This document shows, one piece after another, positions 1 through 10,955 of a DNA stretch of 64,000 nt. The notes beneath the pieces are model-generated. The model searched no databases and had not been told where the DNA came from. It saw nothing but the letters and a program-made list of their open reading frames with translations. Location: assembly GCA_026214975.1 (NCBI GenBank), contig CM047808.1, positions 7,962,267 through 8,026,266 on the forward strand, read 5' to 3'. Each line of letters opens with the position of its first letter. Position 1 is the stretch's first letter. A program made the position numbers and the translations under genes. The stretch is from Gentiana macrophylla (taxonomy: Eukaryota > Streptophyta > Magnoliopsida > Gentianales > Gentianaceae).

Positions 1-161
1 TCTGGAGCAAGTATTGACTTTCCCAAAGTCGGTTCTTGGCTCCAGACCCGACTTTCACAAGGTCGGTTCTACCGTGGTGCACACGAGTAGAATGGGGTGT
101 GGTGCAAATAATAGCCCCTAAAAAATAAGCAAAGATCAACCAGTTAGTTAGAGTTAGCTAC

Positions 162-3100
162 CTTGCCGTTGAGTTGGAGAAGTTCGCCCTTGACCCATTT
201 TGGATTACGGTATCCGAATTCTGCTATCCTTCCTTGTCCATGGTAACTAGCAACCTGGGAAAACCGAAAAAACACAAATTCGCTACGATTATGAGACGAG
301 CTATGCAAAAACAACAGTGTTTGCTTTTAACTCGGACCATCCAGATTACGGGTTATTCAACACAAGTTGGCTTAGCTGGTAAGAACGAGCCGCTTTTATT
401 TGTTAACAAGGTTTTGGGTTTTTGATACGTACAACTCGCAGCAAGACTGTGTTGTTGGGCAAACTATAAGTGCCCTTGTAAGAGCTCAAAGAGCCCACGA
501 GCCTGCCCTGGCCTAAGATGGTGACATTTAAAAGCAAGCCCGGCTAATGAACTCAACAAATGGTTCAAATCGTGCTTAACATCTAGAGCGAGCCAAATTC
601 GAAAATGAACCGGACGCGAAACAAAGGTAAAAAGACACAACAGAAAGACCGGTGCATGGAAGACGAAGGGGAGGGGATATTTAGGTCTATTATACAGGAG
701 GTTTTGGCTGGTGTCTCCATTTGTAGAGAGTTGACGGGTAAACAAATCTGGACCACGCAGTCTAAAATCGGTTTAGAAACAGACAGCGTAGATCGAGCTA
801 CACAGCTTTCCTACACATATCAAGGGTGTATGTAAAAACTTCCCTTATTATAAGCGGGCATACTTAATATTTCAGTGTTAAATCAAATATTATGTCTATG
901 TTGCATAGATTCAAGAATTGTAATAGAAATTTGCGGTAAAGGACACTTTTAGCCTCTTTTGTTTCACGATTTTGCACTTGTATCCTCAATGTTTCATCTC
1001 GACACTTTCACCCCCTCGTCTATGTTTTTTTTTTTCACATTTTCACTCCATTTTAGACACTTGTCAAACAATAAAAACTTGACACGTGTAAAAGATGGAT
1101 TGAAAAGGGTGAAAACAAACGCATAGACGTAAGAGTGTCAAAGATAAAACATTGAGGATAGAAGTGAAAAAGTCATGAAACAAAAGCAACTAAAAATGTC
1201 TTTATAAACCGTAAAAGTTGTAAGCGTATCTAAAGACTAAAAAACAAGAAATTACCACGCCTAAATCGTCTGGATACGCGCCCCGGTTTGAAAGACGGCT
1301 TCCTTTCCCGATTCGAGCACGAAAAGTGACCTAAAACATAAACATTTTTCATCAATATATAATACTCCCAAAAACACAGTAAATGAGAAGTATTATTTGC
1401 ATTCTCTACATACTTGGCCAGCAGGAACATTAAGATCCCTGTTAGTTTTACTGCTTCAACATATTCAAAAAACTCCACGTCAGATGACACGTCATCATTA
1501 CTCGTGTTCCAATTCCCGTATTTACGCCTCAACTGCACCACCTCAGCACCGTACGGTCCAAATGCACCGACATATAGGCCTAAACCATATGAAAAGGAAA
1601 AAAAAAGGATACACGGGTGGGGAATCTTGGAAAATAATAAAGACATAGGGACCAAAATGTATAGAATAAAACCATAAGGATCAAGTAATAAATATTACCA
1701 GAGAGAGGAGAGAGATTTACCATCAAAAGGATCTAAATCGCCATCAGGTGTGGTAATTCGGCTAAAGTTTGTGAACTCAGAAAATTTATTCCGTTTTGAG
1801 CTTGATTAACCATAAGCTTAACTATTTCACGTACATCTCTACGCAACCTACAAAGATCAATGAAACAGGGTTAAAAGGGTAAGAAATAAAATCCATTATT
1901 TGCAATGAAAGAACAGATGCAGAACAAGAAAGCATTTTTCCAGGCTATGTTGCACGGGATGGATACGCAGATACAACATACACGGGTGGCGGATTTTTAA
2001 AGAAGGGCAAAAGGCACTGGAGGTCCCTAAACTATCTTGATCGTAACGTTTTGGCCCCTAAACTATTTTTCTTACCAAACTAACCTCTGATCAATGTTTT
2101 AGTAACAAATTGGCCCCTAACCAATTATAATGTTCTATTTTTGCCCCTATAATATGGGGTAAAAAAAAAGACTTCAATCACACCACTACATAACTCTTGT
2201 TTACAGAAGTTTAATGCAAGAGGACATAAAAAACGGACTTCAAAATCAACGGCAACTTTATGGTCAAACTTGATCGCGTATCATGGTCAAAGTTAATCAC
2301 TTGGCTATGATTATAAAGTCCATTTTCAAGCCGTTTGTTGTGTTGAACTCCTTGCAATAAGAGCAACGCAACATTGGTTTTTAATACTGAAACGGCCATT
2401 ACATACTGACCAGGGACCGATTCATTACTAAAAAATTGTTTAAGGACCACTTTGTTTAAAAAATATTTGAGCGCCAAAATGTTATGATCCTAATAGTTTA
2501 TTCGCCTCCAGTGTCTTTTGCCCTTTAAAGAATATATAGGATACAAGTACTGTGGTGATAGTATACAAACATATATATTAGAAATATACGGGTTAAAATG
2601 TACATAATATAACTACAAGGACAAAAAAAACACAATTTTTTATTTTGTACCTTTGGGGAGACTTTATCAGAATTCCAAAATGCCTTGGCAACATCAAGAG
2701 GCATGAGTTCAGACACACCTTGAGATGCTACAGCAGCTAGTTTGATTTTCGACGCCATATTTTCTTCGGCGTCTTTATCTTTCTCTCTCTTCGGAATATG
2801 AAGGACAAAAGAGTCTTTTGCAATATCTTCAATTTCAGCTGGAACACGAACATACTCATCTTTTGTAAGATCTTCTTCTTTATTATGTATAACTCCACCA
2901 ATAAATAACTTACTCTCCAAATCTTTTTCGCCTTCCGTTGTTACGTTATCAGAAGGAAAATCGTCTAAATCACTAGCTGCTTCTTCTTCTTCTTCTTCTT
3001 CAGATTTTTCGTTTTCGGGTGAAACCGAGCTGTCATTGTCTTCATTAATTAATTGGTTTACAGAATCAGTATCGTCTTTTGATTCTTCTGAGAGAGTTTG

Positions 3101-3343
3101 TTTTTTGACATGGATTTTCAGTTCAGGGATTTTCTCCATAAGAAAATTCATGACATTTTTCATCTTTTCTTCAAGTGCTTTTTCCTCGCTTTTTTCGGCT
3201 TCTTTTCCACTTACACCGACATCTATCACGGATGCGTTCTCTATATCTGCTGTAGACAAAGTCTTTGTAGACTTTGCGACATTTCCTTTCACGCGTTGCA
3301 TGAATACTACCTGTGGAGATGCAATTTATCAGGAATAGGGTGT

Positions 3344-3422
<79 letters not shown>

Positions 3423-6400
3423 TATGTATTTACGCTTTTGGACACTTAACGGAAGAGTATGGTCTAGCGTTTACCCATATTGCATGTGCCACGTGTCATA
3501 TATTACTATTGGTTAAGAAATAATAAAAATACAACACTTTCGGTCTCTTATATTTTCTTATTGTCTCAGAAATAACTCTATCTTTTTCACAATTACATTT
3601 TGGTCCCCCTGACTATATATTTTTGTTACACTTTATGGACAAAGGATTCGATGTTCGGTCAAATGTTAAGTGTCCTAAAGTATAGTTAGAGGACCAAGCT
3701 TGTCAATATGAGAGATAGGGGTTAGTTTTGAGAAAATAAAGAAAAATAGAGGACCAAAAAGTGTAATTTTCCCTATTGAGACGTAATATTCTTGCCCATT
3801 AGACTCAAAAGATCAACCAACAAACAATTGGGCATAAGGGTAAAATCCTACTGAACATTTCAAATATTTAAAATACAGGAATAGTATTACTCTACGGTGT
3901 GTATTACCTGTACCGAGTAGCCATGCTCAGCATCTTTAACCACAAATATTTCGAAAAGGGGAGTTCCCGGAGATGCTGAGGCAAGTTGCCTGCAATAAAA
4001 TAAATTACCGGTTACTATAATGCCCCGATGTAAAAAAGTGATAATTACACTTTTAGTCCCACATGTTTATTCATTTTCTCAAAACTAGCCCCTATCTTTC
4101 ATATCGGCATTTTTGGTCCTCTGACTCTACTTTTTTGGAACATATAACGGAAACATAACGCCTGACGTTAAATCAAACAACATGTGCCATGTGTCACATT
4201 ATTATTGGTTGAGAAATATTTAAAATACGACGCTTTTGGTCCCCTATACTAAAAATGCTGAGGACCAACAGCGTAATTTTCCTAACAAAAAAAAAAACGC
4301 TAACCCGTATAAGATGAGGGTGTTAGGGTTCGTGAATGAATAGGATGATATATTGAACAAATGTGACGAAATGTAACATCAAGTTCTACAATGGAATGTA
4401 ACTATATATTACCTTGGACTGTAACATCTTCCGACAAATCTGCCAACGCCAGGAGTTATACGTACAATTCTGCCAAAGGGATCTTCGGAATCTTTTGAAT
4501 AACCGACCCACCAACCAACCTGAGACAAGAGGATACTTAACTTTAGTTCTTAAAACCATGTCAAAAAGTCGGGAAAAAAAAACCTAAAACCTTTTTCTAA
4601 GAGTGGTTAAACAAGATATGCACATCCATCGTTGATGATGTAATGTCTACACATTAGATAAATGTAATAATCCCGATTCCTTTTCATACTCGGGCTTTTA
4701 GCTAAGATCAAGTGTAGTATTTGTTTTATTTTTATCGGTTTAGTACTTGTCACGTGCACAATTGGCCCACGTGATTCTCATTTAAGTTTTACCCCAAGGA
4801 CATAGCTTGAGGATTTAATCAGCCAATCTGTGGGATTTAGATTTTTGGGCACAGATGATCATAGCCTACAAATCTCACAAGAAAATGATCTAGATGTGAA
4901 GTTTTCACATGTCAACGGATTGTGTTCAAATGTTCAAAACCGGTATCAAACAATGATGAACAAAAGTGTTTAGATAGATAAATTACCAGGCCACTTCCAG
5001 TATTTTGACATAATCTTGAAGCATCGTGATAACGCTCTTGTTCTATTGCATCCTGCAAAACACGTCGATTATAGTAAAGAAACTTCAAGTGCAATAGTCC
5101 AATTATGCAAGGATAAATGAAGAAATTAAATGACCTTCAATTTTGACATAATTTCGCAATAGCGTCCTTTGATGTTGCCTCTACAATGGCTGCCTTTAAT
5201 TTTGCAGCTTCTTGAAAGTCTTCCTTTCAATGGCATCCTCTAGCTGAAACTGAAATTCAGAGAGGCAAGATATAATCACGAGGTTGTCACAAACACATTC
5301 ACTACTAAGTTCAAAGTACAGGCCAATCGACAAAAAAAAAACCTTATCACTCAAAGCTGGAAGGATCTTTCTGACATATATACATGCTAAGATGAGACAA
5401 ACTTTTAAGATTCATAATCTTAATCTCAAATATCAACAATGAAGTAGTCGTTGAATATATGAATGAAAATGACATATACTCCCTCTGTCCCATAATATAA
5501 GGCCTTTTGGATTTTTTAGTTTACCAATGAAGCGTTTATTACATTTTTCCTACTCTTACCCTAATTTATTATCAATTCAACAACTTTTCATTACATTACA
5601 ACTATAACAGTTACGATAGTCAAAGAGTATTTTAGACTTTCGTCATTCAACCTTATGGCATTCAAGAAAAAGCCAAAAGGCCTTATATTATGGGATGGAG
5701 GGAGTAACAGATTTCACCCAAAACTCTATTAACCACCTAGGACTTCTCACGCACCCAAAAACAAAGATGACTCTTTTAATCACCTTTTGAGTGAAGCTCT
5801 CAGTTGAAATACAGTCCCATGTAAGTAACTCATTATAAGGATTGCTGTGATACTACAATTGACTTAAAATGCGTCTTCAGAACGTTTTTCATAATTTGGG
5901 TTTAGCAAAAGAGAGCCTTTAAGGGCACCAGACCAAATCTACTTGGGGCACCACAGCAAGGTTTAAAATTAGACATGTATTGGAGTGCCTTTAAGGGCAA
6001 TGGTAGACCTAGTGTGGTGCCCTTAAAGATTCCCTACAATGTTGCATCTAAAACTGGCCAACTAACTAGAGGGATATGGCCAATGAGGCCTAGTCGAGTT
6101 GGTTAGTGTTAAGGCTCTGGGACAAGAGGTCCTTGGTTCAATCCCTGGGGGGCATTCCAGACTGATTTTTCTATTTCAGGAACTTTGTACCACATTGTGT
6201 GCTTCATTGTCAAGAAAATGTGGCTTTAAAAATTCCTACCGTTGTTGCCCACCCCACCCCACAAATTAAGTAAGCGAATAAAACGCTGTGTTCTGAAGCT
6301 TGATAAACCATTACAACTTGTTTCGTGGCAGTCAAAACCGGAAATGCAATCTCAATAGTTCAAAGGAGAGACTCTTTATACACTAAATCCTAAACTATAT

Positions 6401-7414
6401 TTCACAACAACAAGATGCCTCATTTTCATCCAAAAAAAAAATGGCTAAGGTGCCAAAGCCCTCTCGCAATTGAGAACCTAACAAAGTATGAACTTTCACT
6501 ACACTGTAACTAAAGAATCATCACCAGAAGGCAACACTCATAATCATGTGCTTTCGGTTTTTCCCTCCACTTCTCGAATACATTCAACACTTCCATTTAC
6601 AAACTCATCCCTAGGTACAATTTCATTTTCGACCACGGAATCATAATTTCATTCCCCGGTGTCTTTAGTGGAACCACACCAATTCTACCATTGTGGCACC
6701 ATATCGACAATCAACTTTTACACAGTTGAATCTTCTGTTAGTCGATTGTCACAATTCACTTGATAAAAGTCGATCAGTTGATTGTTTTCATTGTCGTGCC
6801 GTACTAGAACTACCGTGGTGCCACTAAAGATGCCCTTTAGTTCAGTATAAGGTGAAAATTGTATTTGTTAACTTAGCTTCTGAGGTAAAATACTATATTG
6901 TTACCGAAAAGGTTAACTAATTAGACTAAAATCAAGAGCAATGAACAAACAAAATTGAGGTCTATAATTCAGAAAAAAAAAATCAAAATACCATTAACAC
7001 AGTACAATATAACAATCAAACATACAAATCCTGAAAATAATACGTTGAGAAATAAATAATTCAAACCTTCAAAAGAGATGCATAGCTCTCAGCTTGTTCA
7101 ATCTCTGAAAAATACCGAGTCCACCTATTCCAATCCCAATCCGAAGCAGCAGAAGATGAAACCCCATCATTGAAACCAGCATCAATAGCGGAAATCTCAT
7201 TGCTTTTACTGCAAAGACAGTAGCTTTTTGACTTCTTACTGTTCCTTGAGCGAAAAAAACTCCGTGGAAAATTGAAAGTTGCAGAATTCTTGATCTGGGA
7301 ATAGGAGAAATTGATGTCTGATGAAATCGAACATAAAGAATTAGATAAGGACGGCCTTAATTGATGAAAAGGGACAGCTGAATGCCCTGTTGCGCAAGTG
7401 TTTGGCACAGCCAT
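162..7414 (-). CDS. EX2: EXECUTER 2-like chloroplast protein (3' end beyond window; frame disrupted)
   Basis: Homologue of EXECUTER proteins, the thylakoid-associated sensors that relay singlet-oxygen signals from chloroplast to nucleus. Exons read on the minus strand: 7414-7067, 5249-5135, 5052-4987, 4519-4413, 3989-3908, 3310-2651, 1847-1721, 1579-1414, 1330-1256, 254-162, all with GT donors and AG acceptors. The last exon lies left of base 1. Seen: Ser-rich N-terminus (likely transit peptide), [17 protein letters not shown]-like segment with [27 protein letters not shown], the acidic E-rich stretch in the 660-nt exon, [56 protein letters not shown]. These match EX2 better than EX1 (family knowledge recalled, not searched). 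Start taken at the first ATG (7414). Frame breaks: -1 near 5223, -1 near 5155, +1 near 1842 with a -1 near 1793, -1 near 1437. Family identity is very secure; functionality is not. Confidence 0.93.
934..1206. repeat. Foldback MITE-like inverted repeat in an EX2 intron
   Basis: The two ends (about 934-1028 and 1122-1206) are imperfect reverse complements, sharing a segment that begins AAAGGACAYTTTTAG and includes CCTCAATGTTT. A short central part holds a T-run. It lies in the intron between the exons ending at 1256 and starting at 254. Exact ends and target duplication are not clear. Non-autonomous DNA transposon is an inference from structure. Confidence 0.6.
2005..2523. mobile_element. Mutator-type MITE with 9-bp target duplication (EX2 intron)
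   Basis: A 519-bp element with terminal inverted repeats GGGCAAAAGGCACTGGAGG / CCTCCAGTGTCTTTTGCCC. It is flanked by a perfect 9-bp direct repeat TTTAAAGAA at 1996-2004 and 2524-2532. Nine-base duplications are characteristic of Mutator-like elements. No coding capacity. Its arms carry phrases such as AACGTTTTGGCCCCTAAACTA that make a large foldback. It sits in the intron between the EX2 exons ending at 2651 and starting at 1847. Confidence 0.85.
3343..3414. repeat. (AT)n microsatellite in EX2 intron
   Basis: About 72 bp of almost pure TA dinucleotides with two GT interruptions, 33 bp upstream (gene sense) of the acceptor of the 660-nt EX2 exon. Likely length-polymorphic. Confidence 0.95.
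3420..3785. repeat. MITE-like repeat, copy 1 (EX2 intron)
   Basis: The stretch has reverse-complementary ends (ATTACATTTTGGTCC near 3590 and GGACCAAAAAGTGTAATTTT near 3755). It shares several phrases with 4030-4290, including TGTGCCACGTGTCA, ATTATTGGTT and the ACTAACCCCTATCTYTCAT segment in the opposite orientation. The shared blocks suggest two copies of one non-autonomous family, one possibly nested. Boundaries are approximate. Confidence 0.5.
4030..4290. repeat. MITE-like repeat, copy 2 (EX2 intron)
   Basis: Starts with ATAATTACACTTTTAGTCC and ends with GGACCAACAGCGTAATTTTCC, a rough terminal inverted repeat. Internal phrases match copy 1 at 3420-3785. It lies in the EX2 intron between exons 4519-4413 and 3989-3908. 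Ends and family are uncertain. Confidence 0.5.
5479..5704. mobile_element. Stowaway-type MITE
   Basis: 226 bp with terminal inverted repeats CTCCCTCTGTCCCATAATAT... / ...ATATTATGGGATGGAGGGAG, flanked by TA dinucleotides (5477-5478, 5705-5706). The CTCCCTCYGTCCCA terminus and TA duplication are the signature of Stowaway (Tc1/mariner) MITEs. Located in the first EX2 intron. Confidence 0.95.
5905..6035. repeat. Hairpin repeat, possible small MITE
   Basis: CCTTTAAGGGCACCAGACC near 5918 is partly reverse-complemented by GGTAGACCTAGTGTGGTGCCCTTAAAG near 6002-6030. Lies in EX2 intron 1 just upstream of the SINE. No target duplication recognised. Confidence 0.4.
6073..6265 (+). mobile_element. tRNA-derived SINE (EX2 intron 1)
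   Basis: Contains an RNA polymerase III split promoter: A box TAGTCGAGTTGGTTAGTG (about 6092-6109) and B box GGTTCAATCCC (about 6135-6145) at tRNA-like spacing, then a non-tRNA body with pyrimidine-rich TTTTTCTATTTC. This is the layout of plant tRNA-derived SINEs. It is not a tRNA gene because no cloverleaf 3' half follows. Ends are approximate. Confidence 0.75.
6656..6836. repeat. MITE-like inverted repeat (EX2 intron 1)
   Basis: Left end GGTGTCTTTAGTGGAACCAC and right end GTGGTGCCACTAAAGATGCC are imperfect inverted repeats of about 20 bp, extended by TTCTACC / GAACTACC. It relates in wording to the hairpin at 5905-6035. Target duplication not seen. Confidence 0.5.
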
Positions 7415-8368
7415 GGCTATGGCTGCTCTCTGTAATCTCTGTTTGGTTGTGAAGAATCCCAAAGAGGAATTAGGAGCTGTATCTCTCTGTTCAGTTGGAT
7501 ATGCCGATAATATTATGGTTCATCTCTTTATTTATTTAAAAGAAAACAACAAATAATAAATAAATTACTGGTTCAAACCGATTTCGAGTAGATTCGGCTT
7601 AAATCAATTCAAACACGAACTTGAACACAACTCGACTTGACTAGAATATTAAAATAACGATACACGAACAATTTAATATTCAGCTCAACTATTCACAAAC
7701 AAACTCAAATACACATTTATAAATGGTTGACAATGAAATTTAATATATTATCTAAATAATTACACGGGTTTGTGGCTAGTGTAAAGTATGTTATACATGC
7801 ATACATACATATATAAATGAGATTCATTAAACTCGATTCAAAATCGATCTCAGCTCGAGTAGACTCGCTTAAATCAATTCGAACTTGAACTCAACTCAAC
7901 TCGAATATTAAAATAATAATACACGAGCAATGTAATACTCAACTCACCGACTCATAAAGAAACTCGAATACATATTTTTTTATAATAAAATAGCATGTAA
8001 GTATATTTATACGCGCTTACGTATATGTATGAGATCCAATAAACTTGTTCCAAAACTCAATCTCAGCTCGAGTTTTTAAAACTTCTTTAAACCTCAACTC
8101 AAACTCAAGTTCAAATACTCGTACTCAAACTTGGTTTTTTTTGGTTAAATTACTCGACTTATTTAAAGAACTACTATATTCAACTCGACTCATTTACACC
8201 TGGTCTATGCTCCAATTGCACCGATTTTTATTACAAGAGTACATGATAACAAAGAAAACAGACAGATTTTACAGGAAAAACAAAATTCCACAGTAAGGTA
8301 AAAAGAACAAGGCTTGCCACAGCTCTGTAAAAGCATAAACCAACTGCTCCGCATACAGAGTCACAACG
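7415..8368. other. Intergenic region between EX2 5' end and SIS3 3' end
   Basis: No credible gene. The first about 100 bp would hold the EX2 leader and promoter. From about 7582 to 8072 the sequence is a diverged tandem duplication: GAGTAGATTCGGCTTAAATCAATTC near 7586 and GAGTAGACTCGCTTAAATCAATTC near 7856, each followed by AATATTAAAATAAYRATACACGA and ending near CAGCTCGAG. The rest is AT-rich with runs of CTCGA motifs. Confidence 0.6.
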
Positions 8369-8369
8369 C

Positions 8370-8423
8370 AAAGAACGCGTGTTTTTTCTTCATATAATAA
8401 TACCACAAAAACACGCGTTCTTT
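8370..8423 (-). other. Perfect 17-bp stem-loop downstream of SIS3 stop codon
   Basis: 8370-8386 (AAAGAACGCGTGTTTTT) is the exact reverse complement of 8407-8423, with a 20-nt AT-rich loop between. It lies 65-118 nt past the SIS3 stop in gene sense, so probably in its 3' UTR. Function unknown; it could be an RNA stem-loop or a tiny foldback insertion. Confidence 0.85.
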
Positions 8424-8487
8424 ACGTCACGGATTCACCACCCAAAAATTTCCTACGAACATTCTATTGAAAACCGGCTCAAGCTTT

Positions 8488-10955
8488 TTACGCAGCTGGA
8501 GGCGCAGTAGTCGCCCCGTGAAATGTGCCGTTTTCAGCTGCTTCTAGAGCATCATCACCATCACCATTAATGTCTGCAGGCGGGCCCGCGTTTTCTGTAC
8601 GGATAGGACGGAGCAGTCCCTGTAATCTCAGAAAATATCCATTGCTAGAGGACGGTGTAGTTCTTACATACCGAGCCGTACTCAAAATACTACCCGAAGA
8701 CGATCTTTCTAAATCAGTATTTGTAGTAGCAACGGTAGTGTGAATGGTTGACAAAGCACTAAGATCAAGGTTCGGGAAGACCGAGCACCGACATCTCGGG
8801 CATTTCACATTCAACCGTAGCCACTCGTCTATGCATTCTACATGGAAATTGTGTGCACATGGTAGCCCTCGAACCTGCAAACCAATAGTCCAGTGGGGCC
8901 CATATGATTTTGGATTTCAGACAACGGTTTTAACATATTGCACACGACCCTTAGAGATGAGAAATTACCTCATTGCCCACATGGAACTCTTCCAGACAGA
9001 TAGGACACTCACTGCAATCGGTTGGAACAGCCTTCAATCTGAACTTCGGTAGTTCGTGAATGAGTGCTTCAACAGCTTCACGCTGAAGGGCAAAACAGGA
9101 AATTCAAGCAATTACATAAAAAAACATACCCGGCTTTCACTGAAACAACCGAGAACAATAGCAAGCAATCCTTAAATAGAATAAAGAGGGAGTCTTGAAC
9201 AATCAATTCCATGTGTGTATCAGGAGTAGTAAAAGAATAATGATGCTGCCACAACTAGATTATCACAAGCTGACGTGGCAGTGGGACCACATGACGTGGG
9301 GCCTGTCACACACCAGCTGCCACGTCATGCCGTGGAAATTCCATACTGTTTATTACCTGTGCAGGGGTAAGGTACATCCCGGGCTGATAAGCAGCAACAT
9401 CTTGGCCCATTCCTCTCAATTCTTGACCAGCAGCGGCTTCAAACGCCCAATCAGGTACCCGAATCATATCTACCAAAACCTGCAATTTTAAAAACACGTT
9501 CCAGCAGCATGTTAAGCGTTTAAAAAAAAAAAACGAACCCGAGCTCTTTTATACATACACCTCTAGTCGTATAAGCTTAAGCCTATCAATAGTCATATAT
9601 TCAAGAAAACCGTACGTACTAACCCCAAACTCAGAAATAGGAATTCCCTGTTGAGCTCGCAAATGATGTGCTTGCCTTCTCGTAAGCCACTGCATATGCA
9701 AATCCAAAAACGATAAGAACGAAAAAAGACATTACTCGAAAAGGAAACGGGAAAAAACCCATGTCACCACTATAATGGACAAAGAAAGATTATCCCCAAA
9801 AGGTCTACTGCCCTATTCAATACAATGCATAGAGACTAAAGAAAATATGCTAAAACGCCACGTGAAAAGAATGGGCAGAAAAACGAACCTTTCCCATTGA
9901 CACGCATGCCAGGCAAACAAGTCCACAATAACTGAAGAGGAGCCATATCAGGAAACCCCATTTCTGACCTTCTTCAGGCAACTGTAACATTCCATAATTA
10001 CATCAGTTTCGAAACTGCATAATAGCCCGATATTCGTAACAAAAAAAAAAAAAAAAGGTTGTAAGAGACTAACACAATTTTTAGCACTTGTAAACCATAG
10101 CGTCCCGATTATAGTCCAAACCCAAAGAAATGGATAGAGCAGGATAGAAAGAACCGAAAGAACTACCAGTCTTCCACAAAAACGCGCATATCTTTGCTGC
10201 CAACCAAAATCTCTGAAGCCCGTAACCAAAAATACGCGTAATCAATGAAACCGAATAAGCTTACAAATACTAGTCAGAGAACAAGTACTTGTATTGAGAT
10301 GGAATATAAGAACATGGAAATCTGCATAGCTTCTAAATTACTACAAAATCAAATAAATAAGTAAAAGAAAACTTTGAAATTCAAGAAAATGAAAGCCTTA
10401 CAGTCCCATCCCAGATGCAAGACCATTGTCTACAAACATCAAGAGCCGAAAGACGAACACAGCTGTGTAATCAACCTAACACAATATAAAAGAAAATGGA
10501 AATTCAACATAAAAACAGAGTCCTTTTTGTAAAATTCCTGCTGAATTAAAAGAAAGGAGCTTCATGAAACTCACCACAATCCAAATGTGCAAAGGGTATG
10601 TACAAAGGTGGTATCCCTTCCACTTGATCGATACAATTATTCTAATCATTTTGTCAAAGAAACCCTAATTTTTTTGATTGCAGGAGACCCAAAAAGAAAC
10701 AGATAAAAATTCAAGAGCTCAAGAAAAACAAGCAATCTATGCTGAAATATTGAAAAAGGATACATGCTAGTAGCTAACATGGACAGAAAGAAACCATCAT
10801 ACCTGCAAGAATCGAAACTTTTATCTTAATCCCATTAATTAAACAAAAATCTGTAAAAAAAAAATATCGGTACAGAGTACATTTTCCTTGGAATATTTTG
10901 CAATATAAAACAAATAAATAACTCACCACTTGAAATCTACGCCCTTGATCGCCAT
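8488..10955 (-). CDS. SIS3: SIS3-like RING-H2 E3 ubiquitin ligase
   Basis: Membrane RING-type E3 ligase of the SUGAR-INSENSITIVE 3 family; in Arabidopsis SIS3 is a positive regulator of sugar signalling. Ten exons on minus: 10955-10927, 10802-10764, 10641-10575, 10475-10402, 10212-10074, 9981-9889, 9689-9624, 9479-9357, 9082-8969, 8874-8488. Lengths sum to 1131 nt, open, giving 376 aa (Arabidopsis protein about 358). Seen in order: MAIKGVDFKWYDGFF start; hydrophobic helices around ATSIIIVSIKWKGYH, DYTAVFVFRLLMFVDNG, VVLSVLSILLYPFLWVWTIIG and KWGFLIWLLFSYCGLVCLAC; WLTRRQAHHLRAQQGIPISE; VDMIRVPDWAFEAA; PGMYLTPAQ; then RING-H2 CPICLEEF...CAHNFHVECIDEWL...CPRC; an Ala/Pro/Ser-rich tail to PPAA. 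All splice sites are GT-AG and phases agree. Start is the conserved first Met. No frame defects, in contrast to its EX2 neighbour. Confidence 0.96.
9271..9329. promoter_or_regulatory. Palindromic ACGT-box cluster in SIS3 intron
   Basis: Between the exons ending at 9357 and starting at 9082 lie TGACGTGGCAG (9271-9281) and CTGCCACGTCA (9317-9327), a perfect 11-bp inverted pair. Nested with them are CATGACGTGG (9290-9299) and CCACGTCATG (9320-9329), a perfect 10-bp pair. The three ACGT cores resemble G-box/ABRE sites bound by bZIP factors. Regulatory activity is inference. Confidence 0.45.

Noticed and set aside
464..835. Open frames of 76-93 codons on both strands
   Set aside because: They lie in the EX2 intron between exons 1330-1256 and 254-162, and the proteins have no recognisable motif.
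3036..3523. Plus-strand frames over the EX2 660-nt exon and the AT repeat
   Set aside because: Antisense shadow of a coding exon; one frame is a run of Tyr-Ile from the microsatellite.
6083..6160. tRNA gene candidate
   Set aside because: A and B boxes are present but there is no cloverleaf or 3' acceptor half; fits a SINE head better.
8744..9052. 102-codon plus-strand ORF
   Set aside because: Antisense to SIS3 exons and intron.
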